Positions 19,985-29,703 of a stretch of DNA of 64,000 nt are shown in pieces. The notes below the pieces were generated by a model. It saw only the letters and a program-made list of their open reading frames with translations, was not told the origin of the DNA and did no database searches. The first letter of the stretch is position 1, and the number at the start of each line of letters is the position of its first letter. Where the stretch lies: the NCBI RefSeq assembly GCF_003205515.1, contig NZ_KZ826481.1, positions 62,001 to 126,000 on the forward strand, in the 5' to 3' direction. This DNA is from Litorivita pollutaquae. GTDB taxonomy: Bacteria; Pseudomonadota; Alphaproteobacteria; Rhodobacterales; Rhodobacteraceae. The translations under genes were made by a program, and so were the position numbers.

Positions 19985-22900
19985 TCACTTCAACAGAAGG
20001 CGCGCTTCGTGTTTCTTCAGCGAGCGACGGGCCGATTGATAGGCTTCGATGCCCTCTTGGCTGCGCAATTCGGGGAAGAGTTCGAAAATCTCGTTCCGCT
20101 GCGCATTGCCAAGACCGTCAAGCGTTTGCTCGCCGGGTTGGAAGCTTTCCGTCCATGCGCCGTTCGACAAGACAACCTCGTGGTGATCGAACATGAAGTG
20201 GATATAGGTCGTGCTCGACGCCTCCACCACGTCCACGCCGGCCATCCCGGTAAGGTGTTTCGCCGCCGCCAGAACCTCGCGCTCCTCAAAGTAGAGCGCC
20301 GTTTTGTCGTTGTTGACAAGCACACGGTGGTTCGGGCTGACCAGCATGTCGCGCTCAGGCAAGTTATTGCCCAGCGATCCGGCACGGATCAGAACCGGTT
20401 TGAGATGCGGCGCATGCTGTAACTCTTGCCCCGTGAGGCCGCGATTGCCGAGCCAACGGATCTCTTGGATACCGTTGTCGCGGGTGATGATCCGGTCACC
20501 AACCATCAACTCTTCGACCAGACGTTCGCCTTTTGGCGTGGCGATCACGGTGCCCGGTGTAAAGCAGGGGATGACATTCTCGATGTTCGCGAAGGTCATC
20601 GTGCCCGTCACCGTGCCCGACCCGTCGCGGAATTCGACCGTGCCGTTTTCCGAATTGGTTGGATCATAAACCACGTTGATCGATTGGCTCGGCGTGTTCA
20701 AACCACGCAGATCAAGCGTATCGTAGTCATCGCCGCCCTCATTGCCATCCACGACATCGCCGATGTTGCCACCAATGAAGGTATCGCGATCATCGCCGCC
20801 GGCCATATCGTCGGCGCCGTCACCGCCAATGAGGGTGTCGTTTCCGGCCCCACCCACCAGAGTATCTTCCTGATCGCCGCCATCGAGGTAATCATTGCCC
20901 TCGCCGCCGAGAATCAAATCTTCGTCGATGCCGCCGTCGATCACATCGTCACCGGCGCCGCCGACAAGCGTATCATCGTCGTCTTCGCCAAGGATCGTGT
21001 CGTTCCCGGCACCGCCATCGACGTAATCACGGCCATTTTCCGGCTGTGGATCGATATCGTCGGGCGCTTGCCCCCAGGCCAGCGTGCTATCGCCGGCGTT
21101 GATGAAATCATTCCCTTCGCCGCCGTAGATTTCGTCGGAGCCATGACCGCCGATGATGCTGTCGTCGCCGTCGCCGCCGTCGATATAATCATCATCGATG
21201 CCACCGTCGATGGTATCATTGCCGGTGCCGCCTTCGATGCTATCTGCATCATCGCCGGTCGAAATCAGATCGTTGCCCGCGCCGCCAAGGACCGTGTCCT
21301 TATTGTCGTCGGGATCGGGATCCGACGCATAGCCCGGCACCGGGAAGGGATCGTCATTCTCGTAATCCGAGAAGGTGTCGAACCCACCCTCGATGGTATC
21401 GTCGCCATCGCCGCCGTCGATGAAATCATTGCCGTGGAAGCCGTCGATGTAATCGTCACCCGCGCCGCCATAGACCACATCGTCGTCAATGCCGCTTTCG
21501 ATCGAATCATGGCCTGTGCCGCCATAGATCGTGTCAGCATCATCGCCGGTGGTGATCGTATCGTTGCCTGCACCGCCATCAACAAAATCGCGGTCGTCAT
21601 TGGGATCGGCATCCGGGCTATCGACAAACGGGAAGTAGTTGTCGATTTTCGGATCGTCATTGCCGGCGCGGATCACATCGTCGCCGTCATTGCCTTCCAA
21701 ACTATCCGAGCCTTCATTGCCCGACATCGTATCGCTGCCGTCGCCGCCAAGGAGCGTGTCGTCGCCGACACCGCCAGCCATGCTGTCGTTGCCTTCATTG
21801 CCCTCGACGATATCGTCGCCTTCGCCGCCGCGCACTGTGTCATCGCCCAGACCGCCAATGACGGTGTCATTGCCTTCCTGACCACGGATCGAATCGTTGC
21901 CTTCGCCACCATCGATGCTGTCATCGCCGTCGTCGGCATAGATCACATCGTCGCCGCCTTCGCCGATGATGTCGTCATCGCCTTGGCCTGCATAAACGGT
22001 ATCATTTCCATCGCCGGCTTGAATAATGTCGTCATTCGGACCTTCGCCCGGCAGAATTTCATCGTTGTTGTCGACCATGTCGCCTTCGGGGTCGCCGGTA
22101 TAGGCAATATCGATCAAGTCATCGCCAATGGTGCCCGAAACAATGCCGTCAAGCGGTTGCTCGCCCACTGTGATGATGACGGTCGCGGTATCAGTTCCGC
22201 CCTGCCCGTCCGCAACGGTATATTCGACCGTCGCTTCGCCTTCGAAACCCGAAGTGGGATCAAAGGTGATCGTGCCGTCGGGGTTGATGGTGACATCGCC
22301 GTTCGGCGACGTCGCACCGGTGACGGTCAAAGGATCCCCGTCTACATCCGTGTCATTGCCGAGCACATCGACGACAACCGGCGTGTCGAAGGGCGTCTCG
22401 GCGCTATCGTCGATGGCAACTGGATCGTCGTTAACCGGCGCAACTGTCACGGTGACTTCGCCAGTATCTGTGCCGCCCTGCCCGTCATCAATCGTATAGG
22501 TGATCCTCGTTTCACCATTAAAGTCGGGCGCCGGCGCGAAGGTCAGCGTGCCATCGGGGTTGATGGTCACATCGCCGTTCGGCGACGTCGCACCGGTGAC
22601 GGTCAGATCATCACCATCCGCATCGGTGTCATTGCCAAGCACATCGATGGTCACCGGTGTGTCCTCGTCGGTGCTGGCGCTATCGTCTTGCGCGACGGGG
22701 CCTGTGTTCTCCGGCAGGATCAGGTTCTCTATTTCGGTGAAGCTCATGGAGCCGGTGACTTGACCGCTGCCGTCAAGGAATTCGACGGTGCCTGAGGTGG
22801 AATTACCGTCTGCATCAACGGTTTGGTTGATCACGCGCAGCGGGCCGCTTTCCGACAGATCCAGCGTATCATTGTCATCGCCGCCGCTGCCGCCATCGAC

Positions 22901-25465
22901 CACATCGCCCGCATCGCCGCCGATGAACATATCGGCGTCGTCATTACCGGACATGGTGTCGGCACCTTCGCCGCCAAGGATGGTATCGTCGCCTTCGTTG
23001 CCGATAATGACATCGTCGCCTTCGCCGCCATCGAGCACATCATTGCCCGGCGTGGCGATGCAGTCGTCGCCAGCGGCAATGGTGTTGAATGCCACATCGG
23101 TGACCCAGATCTTTTGATCGGTGATTTCGCCGTTGTCGTAATCGATCTCGATGCGGGACACGGGACCTGCCACTTCGACAAGAACAGATCCTGTGGCATC
23201 GGTCGGATTGAGCAGGCCGGAATCCACATCCAGACCGGTCACAGTGTTGCCGCTGACCAATTGATTGCCCGAGGGGGTCAAGGTCACATCGACCTCGTTG
23301 CCCGCCGCGTCATAGCCGCGGATCGTTACGATATCGAGATGCGGGTCGGTCAGGTTGCCCAAATCCACATCATTGAGACGGAAGGTCACATCGGTGGCCC
23401 CATCGGCATAAAGCGCATCGGTGGCGTTGAATGTCAGGCTGGTGGTCGAGGTGTTGTCCACGCCGCCTTCGCCGCCACAGCCATAGAGCTCGATACCGCC
23501 GTTGCCGGTCATCGGTTCGCCCGCCGCAACATATTGCGCATCGGAACTGGTAGAGATGGTCGCGCCGGTGTCTTGGGCCGTAAAGCCAACCGTGACATTC
23601 ACGCCGCCCGCATCAATCACCGTGCCATCCGCAACGCTGCCGACGCTGGTCCAATCGAGGATCTTCGCATCCACCGTGCCAACAGGGCCGGTGGGCACCT
23701 CGCCGTCCCCCACCAAGGTATCATTGCCCGCGCCGCCGATCAGCAGGTCATCGCCCGCCTCGCCATAAAGCGCATCGTCCCCGTCGCCGCCGTCGAGCGT
23801 GTCATTGCCCGTGGCGCAATCATCGCCCGCATCCTCCACCGGCACATCGAAATAGACATCGGTGATATGGATTTCGCTGTCGCTGAACCCGGTCTGATTG
23901 TGGGTGATGACCAGATTGGCCACGGGACCCGCGATATTTACAAGAATCGAATGATCCGGATCGGTATTCGCGCCGGAGCCACCATTGCTGTTGGCGGTCT
24001 CATCCCCGCCCGCGCCGTCTTCATCGGTCAGGGTCACGCCGGCACCGGCGGTGATGTTCACATCAAGCAGGTTGCCTGCGGCATCATAGGCTTTGATGAC
24101 GACTTCGCTGTCATGGTCGATGTCATTGACGCGGAAGGAAATATCACTGACCGGCGCGGAGAACCCAAGCGCGTAATCGACGCATTCGTTGCGCAGGTTC
24201 AGCGTCGAGCTGAGCGACGAAGTGCCATCAATGGTCTGACCGTCTGTATCGATCGAATGCACTTTTTGCTGGTCGGTCGAAAAGGTGGTTTCAGGGAAGT
24301 AATGGCTGCCGGCCACCGAGAAGGTTACATCAACATTGCCGGTATTTTGGGTGAAACCGCTTAGAGTGTCGCCGTTATCGATGGCACCGAAGGACAGTAA
24401 ACCGGTATCCGGCGCCAGATCCCATTCAAAACTTTCACGGACCGATGCACCCGCATCGCCGGACGGTCCGGGCAAGTTGCTATCGCCATAGATTACGTCA
24501 TCGCCTGCGCCGCCCGAAACGGAATCGTCGCCGTCGCCTGCGTACACCTCATCGTCGCCTTCGACGGCCAGCACCGTGTCATTGCCATCGCCTGCGGTGA
24601 CGATATCGTCCTGGGGGGCTTCGCCCGGCAACAGAGCATCATTGTTGTCGATCATGTCGCCATTGGGATCGCCGGTATAAGCCACATCGATCAGGTCATC
24701 GCCTTCGGTGCCTTCAACGATCCCGTCGTTGCCGTTAACCACATCCTTGTCGAACACTGCGACATAATTGATATCGCCTTTGAAAAAATGGTCGTATTGG
24801 CCATCATTATATTCACGTGCACCAAAGGTGAAATTTTCATCGTCATCATCGCCAATGGCCATATCAAGGCCAGTGGTTGCGAAGTCTTGAGAGAAGGATG
24901 TGCCGTCAGTGACATTTTCAACGACGAATGTGCCGCCGGTGGTCGCATCCCAGGAATAGGCCACGCGCACATCATCGCCTGCATCAAAGAAATGGTCGGC
25001 GGTGGAGAGCGACACCACTTCACCATTCGAATAATGCATGGCTTCGACGGCGCCATCATTGGTCACCTGAATGTTGAAATAGCCTTCGGTATCGCGGTCA
25101 CACCATTCCCCACGGTTGACCAATGTATCAGGGCTGGTGCCGACATGGGAGGTTTGGGTGAACTCGACCATGATCGTTCCGGCGTCTGCGTCAAAGGGGG
25201 CGTCTGCGCCGCGCACTTCGAAACGGTCGTCGTATCCGTCAAGGCGCAGCGCGCCATCAGAGATTGTCGCGCCGCAGTGGAGATCGCCATTTTGGGCAAT
25301 ATCATCGGCCAACCCGGTGTCGAGCGTTTCAGCCCCCCCCGTAAAATCCCACAGACCGATTAAATTATCTGCATTCGGGGCATCAAAATCATTGTCAGAC
25401 GTATCTACAGGATCACCGCCACCGTGATGTGTGCCATGATTGTGCCAAAGCCACCAAAAAGTCAT
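19985..25465 (-). CDS. Giant secreted LamG/RTX protein with C-terminal Hint domain
   Basis: A 1826-residue, very acidic protein. In order: a LamG/concanavalin-like domain (about 30-235, LIGLWDFTGG), a short calcium-binding RTX block (about 245-340), a beta-sandwich module (about 344-541), an RTX patch, a second related module (about 599-796), an RTX patch, two near-identical cadherin/VCBS-like repeats (about 920-1105, both with VTGATSPNGDVTINPDGT), a long array of GGxGxDxLxx nonapeptides (about 1110-1600) and a Hint_2 domain from Cys1634 (CFTPGTVIATPKGERLVEEL) to about 1790. No Sec signal is present, so type I secretion is expected, but no exporter genes are adjacent. The ATG at 25465 has GGAGAGAG just upstream. 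Adhesion or matrix roles are plausible but unproved. Confidence 0.9.
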   Translation of the reverse strand: MTFWWLWHNHGTHHGGGDPVDTSDNDFDAPNADNLIGLWDFTGGAETLDTGLADDIAQNGDLHCGATISDGALRLDGYDDRFEVRGADAPFDADAGTIMVEFTQTSHVGTSPDTLVNRGEWCDRDTEGYFNIQVTNDGAVEAMHYSNGEVVSLSTADHFFDAGDDVRVAYSWDATTGGTFVVENVTDGTSFSQDFATTGLDMAIGDDDDENFTFGAREYNDGQYDHFFKGDINYVAVFDKDVVNGNDGIVEGTEGDDLIDVAYTGDPNGDMIDNNDALLPGEAPQDDIVTAGDGNDTVLAVEGDDEVYAGDGDDSVSGGAGDDVIYGDSNLPGPSGDAGASVRESFEWDLAPDTGLLSFGAIDNGDTLSGFTQNTGNVDVTFSVAGSHYFPETTFSTDQQKVHSIDTDGQTIDGTSSLSSTLNLRNECVDYALGFSAPVSDISFRVNDIDHDSEVVIKAYDAAGNLLDVNITAGAGVTLTDEDGAGGDETANSNGGSGANTDPDHSILVNIAGPVANLVITHNQTGFSDSEIHITDVYFDVPVEDAGDDCATGNDTLDGGDGDDALYGEAGDDLLIGGAGNDTLVGDGEVPTGPVGTVDAKILDWTSVGSVADGTVIDAGGVNVTVGFTAQDTGATISTSSDAQYVAAGEPMTGNGGIELYGCGGEGGVDNTSTTSLTFNATDALYADGATDVTFRLNDVDLGNLTDPHLDIVTIRGYDAAGNEVDVTLTPSGNQLVSGNTVTGLDVDSGLLNPTDATGSVLVEVAGPVSRIEIDYDNGEITDQKIWVTDVAFNTIAAGDDCIATPGNDVLDGGEGDDVIIGNEGDDTILGGEGADTMSGNDDADMFIGGDAGDVVDGGSGGDDNDTLDLSESGPLRVINQTVDADGNSTSGTVEFLDGSGQVTGSMSFTEIENLILPENTGPVAQDDSASTDEDTPVTIDVLGNDTDADGDDLTVTGATSPNGDVTINPDGTLTFAPAPDFNGETRITYTIDDGQGGTDTGEVTVTVAPVNDDPVAIDDSAETPFDTPVVVDVLGNDTDVDGDPLTVTGATSPNGDVTINPDGTITFDPTSGFEGEATVEYTVADGQGGTDTATVIITVGEQPLDGIVSGTIGDDLIDIAYTGDPEGDMVDNNDEILPGEGPNDDIIQAGDGNDTVYAGQGDDDIIGEGGDDVIYADDGDDSIDGGEGNDSIRGQEGNDTVIGGLGDDTVRGGEGDDIVEGNEGNDSMAGGVGDDTLLGGDGSDTMSGNEGSDSLEGNDGDDVIRAGNDDPKIDNYFPFVDSPDADPNDDRDFVDGGAGNDTITTGDDADTIYGGTGHDSIESGIDDDVVYGGAGDDYIDGFHGNDFIDGGDGDDTIEGGFDTFSDYENDDPFPVPGYASDPDPDDNKDTVLGGAGNDLISTGDDADSIEGGTGNDTIDGGIDDDYIDGGDGDDSIIGGHGSDEIYGGEGNDFINAGDSTLAWGQAPDDIDPQPENGRDYVDGGAGNDTILGEDDDDTLVGGAGDDVIDGGIDEDLILGGEGNDYLDGGDQEDTLVGGAGNDTLIGGDGADDMAGGDDRDTFIGGNIGDVVDGNEGGDDYDTLDLRGLNTPSQSINVVYDPTNSENGTVEFRDGSGTVTGTMTFANIENVIPCFTPGTVIATPKGERLVEELMVGDRIITRDNGIQEIRWLGNRGLTGQELQHAPHLKPVLIRAGSLGNNLPERDMLVSPNHRVLVNNDKTALYFEEREVLAAAKHLTGMAGVDVVEASSTTYIHFMFDHHEVVLSNGAWTESFQPGEQTLDGLGNAQRNEIFELFPELRSQEGIEAYQSARRSLKKHEARLLLK

Positions 25466-26502
25466 TGCTCTCTCCATTCCCAAGACGCAAATCGCGTCAA
25501 GGACACCCCAAAAAGTGGGGGTCTAAAATCTTACCCTGACGCGTTTTGACGGCCGAACAACCGCATGAAATTCACGCCTTTGCGCCGGGATGGGGAGAGA
25601 AGCACGCACCAATATGGCGCGCGAAAAAGACCGACGACAGCCGCACAGCTGACAGTCACTCTTCAATTAAATGTGGTCCACCTGCCGTTTGGCAGGAGAA
25701 TGCGGACGCACACTTCAATCCCCATGCAGCAGCGCATGGATCAATGGTGCGGCCGCCCCCGTGGCCTAGAATTTGTACCCCCCAGTTGGGCACCTACTCT
25801 TTTACCCGAGCCTTTATCCCGCGACAAAGGGGAAAATCTTACGATGGTGAGCGGTGCCTTCATCTTCGTTACCAATTCTCTACCGTTTGGGAGGGTAAAC
25901 CCGCCCAATTGACCCGCTTTTGTTTCGACGCCTGCCCCCTAGGGGAGTCACAAAATTCCTTGAAAACAGTGTTTAAGATCATGTTAACCATGCACAGAGG
26001 GCGTGCCGCTTTGGCGTCCATTGTTTCACCTTGAGAAACAGAACAGCACAGGCATGCGCCGCCTTGAAATCTTCACAATTGGTTAAGGAAGAGGCACCCA
26101 ATATTTCCATATTGGAACCAAAGCCGCAATTGCCGCAGGATTTTGCCGAATTTGTGGAATGTCTCCGGCAATTTACCGAATCAATTTTATCAAAATTTGA
26201 CGGCAGGCAAGTTCAGCGGGCTTGATACGCCCCACAACCTCCGCTTGACAGAGGTGCGAAAAAGCTCCCCTAGCGTGCAGCAACCGGAGCCTGACGACGC
26301 GGCTAATCTTGCACAGGCCCGCCTTGCCATGCCGGAGATCCGGCAAATCCGATCCGTCTCATGCGAAAGAAATCAATTGAAAGAAAAGCGCGCCACATTC
26401 GACCTCGGCGGGCGCGGTGCCGATGCGCTTCGGCGCGGTTTGCGGCGCTTCCGGCCGCTCCGCAACAAATGGAAAATCCAAAATGCATACAAAACAGGCT
26501 GC
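25466..26502. other. 1-kb gene-free region between the RTX gene and tRNA-Leu
   Basis: About 1.04 kb with no convincing gene. It looks less GC-rich than its surroundings. It contains a short inverted repeat in the likely RTX leader (ACCCC 25505-25509 / GGGGT 25518-25522), a compact hairpin CCTGCC-gttt-GGCAGG at 25681-25696, and a CtrA-type box at 25973-25988. The few open frames have poor starts and no recognisable content. It is probably the RTX gene's extended control region or a decayed locus. Confidence 0.5.
25973..25988 (+). promoter_or_regulatory. CtrA-type binding box (TTAA-N7-TTAAC)
   Basis: TTAA-GATCATG-TTAAC exactly fits the alphaproteobacterial CtrA consensus TTAA-N7-TTAAC. It lies in the gene-free region about 510 bp upstream of the RTX/Hint start codon. 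The distance is large for direct control unless the RTX leader is long, but no other gene is close. Confidence 0.5.
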
Positions 26503-26586
26503 TGGTACCCAAGGCCGGACTCGAACCGGCACGCCTCGCGGCGGGGGATTTTGAATCCCCTGCGTCTACCATTCCGCCACTTGGGC
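26503..26586 (-). tRNA. tRNA-Leu (anticodon CAA)
   Basis: Read on the minus strand, the acceptor stem GCCCAAG pairs with CTTGGGT, there is a D arm GCGGAATGGTAGACGC, and the anticodon stem-loop GGGGA-TTCAAAA-TCCCC gives CAA. A long variable arm (CGCCGCGAGGCG) typical of class II tRNA follows, then a T arm with GGTTCGAGTCC, and the CCA end is encoded. It reads UUG codons. Confidence 0.95.
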
Positions 26587-26699
26587 AGCCTGCGGGGGGT
26601 TTAGCGTGCTCGGCGCACGGCGAAAAGAGCAAAAATGCTCAAACGGCCGGATTTATGCACAAAATGTAACAAACTGCCGTGCCGTCACCTGTGCCCGTG

Positions 26700-27953
26700 C
26701 TAAATCGGGATCAACGGGCCGCGTGCATTCAACCCCGCCACATCCATTCCGGCCAGTTTTTTATAGGTGCCCGCAACCTCTTCTAACTCGGCACGGCTCA
26801 TCACATCATCAACCGCGCCGAAGCCCTGCGGGGCTTTATGCGCGACGATATCCAACACTTTATCAGGGCCATCGCCGCGATTTGCCAAAATCAGCGCATT
26901 CACCGCCTGGCGGCGCAGCTCCTCATAGCGCAGCAATGCCTGCGGCCCCCGCCCAGAATCGCGCAGCTCGCGCGCCAAAACGCGCGCATCCAAAACCGCC
27001 TGACTCGCGCCATTCGATCCGATCGGATACATGGCATGGGCCGCATCGCCCAAAAGGGTCACCCGCCCTTGGCTCCATTTTGGTAAGGGGTGGCGGTCCA
27101 CCATCGGATATTCCCATATCCCCTCGGCCTCGCGGATGAGAGACGGCACATCCAGCCAATCAAACACCATCCCCTCAAAACCATCAATGAAATCGGATGC
27201 ATCGCCACTGCGATTCCAGTCCTGTTCGCGCCAATCATAACTCGCGGGCATTTGCCGGTCCGCGATCCAGTTGATCAAACAGGTGCAATCGCCAAAATCC
27301 TGAATCGGATAGCAGACGAATTTCGCCGCCCGTTGTCCGATCACCGCCATGGTCCGGCCAGAGGCGTAATTGGGCGCGCGGGTCACGCCACGCCACATCA
27401 TCACCCCGCCCCAATGGGCCGCGCCTTCATCGGGGTATAGCTTGGCCCGGGCCACTGAATTGATCCCGTCTGCCGCCACAAGGACCGAACCGGCAATCCG
27501 CCCCCTGCTGACACCGGTGTCGCGATCCTCAAGCTCGATTTCGATGCCGTCGGATGTCTCGCGCCATTCTTTCAGCGCCGCTCCCATGATCACCGCCTGC
27601 CCGCCTGCGCGTGCAACCAATGTATCATAAAGCATCATTTGCAATTTGCCGCGGTGGATCGAATATTGCGGCCATTTGTAACCGGCCAACATACCGCGCG
27701 GCTCGCGCCAGATTTCACCGCCTTGGGCGCTGTAATACCCCACCTCTTCGGTGCGCAACCCGAGCGCGTCGATTTCAGCCTCAAGGCCCAAGTCATATAT
27801 TTCGCGCACCGCATGGGGTTGCAAATTGATCCCGACACCCATCGGACGCAGCGCAGGCACGGCTTCGAAAATTCGGAACGGAACGCCCAATTGATGCAGC
27901 GAGTGGCCCAATACCAACCCGCCAATGCCGGCCCCTGCGATCAATACGGTCAT
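26700..27953 (-). CDS. FAD-dependent monooxygenase (salicylate hydroxylase-like)
   Basis: A 417-residue single-component flavoprotein hydroxylase of the UbiH/PHBH class. The FAD dinucleotide motif GAGIGGL is at 7-13, the DG motif VLVAADGINS lies mid-protein, and the FAD-ribityl GD motif is LLGDAAHAMYPIGSNGASQA. The ATG at 27953 (MTVLIAGAG) puts the Rossmann strand at the N terminus; upstream extension is basic and non-homologous. FAD-dependent oxidoreductases of this type hydroxylate aromatic or heterocyclic substrates using NAD(P)H and oxygen. The substrate is unknown, and there is no ring-cleavage cluster nearby. The gene lies 113 bp downstream of tRNA-Leu on the same strand. Confidence 0.88.
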   Translation of the reverse strand: MTVLIAGAGIGGLVLGHSLHQLGVPFRIFEAVPALRPMGVGINLQPHAVREIYDLGLEAEIDALGLRTEEVGYYSAQGGEIWREPRGMLAGYKWPQYSIHRGKLQMMLYDTLVARAGGQAVIMGAALKEWRETSDGIEIELEDRDTGVSRGRIAGSVLVAADGINSVARAKLYPDEGAAHWGGVMMWRGVTRAPNYASGRTMAVIGQRAAKFVCYPIQDFGDCTCLINWIADRQMPASYDWREQDWNRSGDASDFIDGFEGMVFDWLDVPSLIREAEGIWEYPMVDRHPLPKWSQGRVTLLGDAAHAMYPIGSNGASQAVLDARVLARELRDSGRGPQALLRYEELRRQAVNALILANRGDGPDKVLDIVAHKAPQGFGAVDDVMSRAELEEVAGTYKKLAGMDVAGLNARGPLIPI

Positions 27954-28244
27954 AACATTTACCCCTAAACCAGCACACTTGCGGCCTCTTATAAGGGCAA
28001 GGCGCACTAACTAATTAACTCAGACAACCATTCATCACAAGATATTTGCCCCAATTGAACCCCTGCTGCAACGGTCGTTGTATGATCGCGCGCCGGAAAA
28101 CCCGAGCGGCTCAGCTCTTGACCTTGCCCCCTCGCCTGTGCGCTAAGAACATAAACCGTGCAGAGCGCTGCGCGCCGCGCCGGATGCAGAGCCCGTCGCG
28201 TCATGGGCCACTGACGAGCATACAACACGATAGGACACAACCGG

Positions 28245-28823
28245 ATGATCAGGCGGCTCTATGATTGGACGCTCACAATGGCCGACCACCGCCATGCGCT
28301 TTGGGTCTTGGCCTTTGTGGCGTTTATAGAAAGTTCGGTGTTTCCGATCCCGCCGGATGTGATCATGATCCCGATGATTTTGGCCGCGCCGCATCGGGCG
28401 TGGATTATCGCAGGCGTGGCCTTGGTGGCGTCGGTTCTGGGCGGGGTGTTGGGATATGCCATTGGCGCCTTCGCCTATGACAGTATCGGCCAGCCGATCC
28501 TTGCCGCCATGGGCAAAGCAGAAGCGATGGAGGCCTTCAACACCCGTTTCAATGATGTCGGCTTCTGGGCGGTTCTGGCTGCCGGGGTCACGCCCTTTCC
28601 CTATAAGGTTATCACCATCATGTCAGGGTGGACAGCGATGCCTTTTGCGACGTTTATGGCAACTTCGGTTCTGGCACGGGGGATGCGGTTTTTTATTGTC
28701 GCGGCGCTGCTGTACAAATTCGGCGCGCCGATCCGCGACTTTATCGAAAAGCGTTTAGGGATGATGTTCACGCTCTTCATGGCAGCGTTGATCGGCGGTT
28801 TCTATGTGCTGAAATTCCTCTGA
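28245..28823 (+). CDS. YqaA/DedA-like membrane protein (VTT domain)
   Basis: A 192-residue inner-membrane protein with about five hydrophobic segments and the SNARE-associated/VTT fold features: an early PIPPDVIMIPMIL re-entrant-like segment and GVTPFPYKVITIMSGW in the middle. DedA-family proteins act as lipid flippases or scramblases or in envelope homeostasis; the YqaA branch is uncharacterised. It sits 25 bp upstream of dsbB on the same strand, so the two likely share a transcript. Confidence 0.85.
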   Translation: MIRRLYDWTLTMADHRHALWVLAFVAFIESSVFPIPPDVIMIPMILAAPHRAWIIAGVALVASVLGGVLGYAIGAFAYDSIGQPILAAMGKAEAMEAFNTRFNDVGFWAVLAAGVTPFPYKVITIMSGWTAMPFATFMATSVLARGMRFFIVAALLYKFGAPIRDFIEKRLGMMFTLFMAALIGGFYVLKFL

Positions 28824-28848
28824 TCCGGTGCAACTCGGGAGATCATCG

Positions 28849-29319
28849 ATGTTAAGCTTAAACCGCAAGCAATTGATTATACTGGCCGCCGGCGGATCTG
28901 CCCTTTTGATGGTCGCGGCGCTCGGGTTTCAATATATCGGGGGCATGGCCCCGTGCAAACTTTGCATCTGGCAACGCTATCCGCATATCGCGGCGATTGC
29001 CATCGGAGCGTTTGCGATGATGATACCGGGCCGCGCCTTGCCGGCTTTGGGCGCTTTGGCGGCGCTCGGCACGGCGGCGGTGGGGCTCTATCATACGGGC
29101 GTCGAACGCGCATGGTGGGAGGGGCCATCGACATGCACCTCCTCGGGCGCGGCGGGAAAATCTGCCAGCGAGCTTTTCGATCAAATCATGGCCGCGCCCC
29201 TTGTGCGCTGCGATGAGGTGCCTTGGGAAATGTTTGGCCTGTCGATGGCCAGCTGGAACATGCTCGCGGCGTTGGGATTGGCCGCCATCTGGGGAATGGC
29301 CGTGAAAGCATCGCGTTAA
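28849..29319 (+). CDS. dsbB: Disulfide bond formation protein B
   Basis: A 156-residue inner-membrane quinone-dependent oxidase that reoxidises DsbA. Four membrane segments are visible. The first periplasmic cysteine pair is Cys36-x-x-Cys39 (APCKLCIWQRYPH), and the second loop contains Cys96 and Cys121, the pair that contacts DsbA; the conserved WQRYPH quinone-site region is intact. The ATG at 28849 has GGGAG upstream; the in-frame extension to 28828 is unlikely. No dsbA is in the window. Confidence 0.9.
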   Translation: MLSLNRKQLIILAAGGSALLMVAALGFQYIGGMAPCKLCIWQRYPHIAAIAIGAFAMMIPGRALPALGALAALGTAAVGLYHTGVERAWWEGPSTCTSSGAAGKSASELFDQIMAAPLVRCDEVPWEMFGLSMASWNMLAALGLAAIWGMAVKASR

Positions 29320-29350
29320 GATCGACACTTAACACCTTGATATAAAACAA

Positions 29351-29375
29351 CCCCGCGCACCAATGGTGCACGGGG
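29351..29375 (-). terminator. Intrinsic terminator for the EF-hand gene
   Basis: An 11-bp stem with one mismatch (29351-29361 with 29365-29375) and a 3-base loop. On the minus strand it is followed by TTGTTTTAT. It lies 62 bases beyond the EF-hand gene stop and between two convergent genes, so it may also stop dsbB transcription less efficiently. Confidence 0.6.
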
Positions 29376-29436
29376 CTGCGTCGGGACCGGGAGGCATCTG
29401 GGGGATTGTGAGCCGGCCCCTATGCCTGCGGCCGGG

Positions 29437-29703
29437 TTATTCGGCGGGCTTCGGCAGAATGCCGGCCTCTTGTGCCGCAACCATTTCGTCATCATCCAAT
29501 GCGCCGTCTTTGTTCTCATCCGCCGCCGAGAAGCTTTCGGCCGTTACATCGCCATAGACGGCTTGCACTTCATCAAGGGTCATCACGCCGTCGCCGTTGG
29601 CGTCGATCTCGGCGGCCTCTTGCGCCATGGCGGGCAATGTCATGGCGCCCATAGCGGCAAGAGCAAGAGCGGTCAGGCGGGTGGTTTCGATCAGATTTTT
29701 CAT
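29437..29703 (-). CDS. Exported EF-hand calcium-binding protein
   Basis: An 88-residue protein with a Sec signal peptide (about 1-28, ending PAMAQ) and two EF-hand loops: DANGDGVMTLDE and DENKDGALDDDE. Both keep Asp at positions 1, 3 and 5 (Asn allowed) and an acidic residue at position 12, so calcium binding in the periplasm is likely. Small EF-hand proteins of this layout are frequent in Rhodobacterales and act as calcium buffers or partners of unknown enzymes. The gene is divergent from the sigma factor gene (294 bp between starts), which might control it. Confidence 0.88.
   Translation of the reverse strand: MKNLIETTRLTALALAAMGAMTLPAMAQEAAEIDANGDGVMTLDEVQAVYGDVTAESFSAADENKDGALDDDEMVAAQEAGILPKPAE

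Noticed and set aside
20660-22140. Tandem DNA repeats that could be mistaken for a CRISPR array
   Set aside because: The repeats follow a 27-base codon periodicity encoding RTX nonapeptides and lack unique spacers.
20426-24364. Very long open frames (789 and 513 codons) on the plus strand opposite the giant RTX gene
   Set aside because: They are antisense images of the GGxGxD repeats. Their low-complexity Ile/Val/Ala-rich sequence comes from reversed Asp/Gly codons. The minus-strand frame has real domains.
25546-26225. Two small plus-strand open frames (162 and 64 codons) in the 1-kb gap
   Set aside because: No ribosome site, TTG-like or isolated starts, and no recognisable composition. The CtrA-type box lies inside the first.
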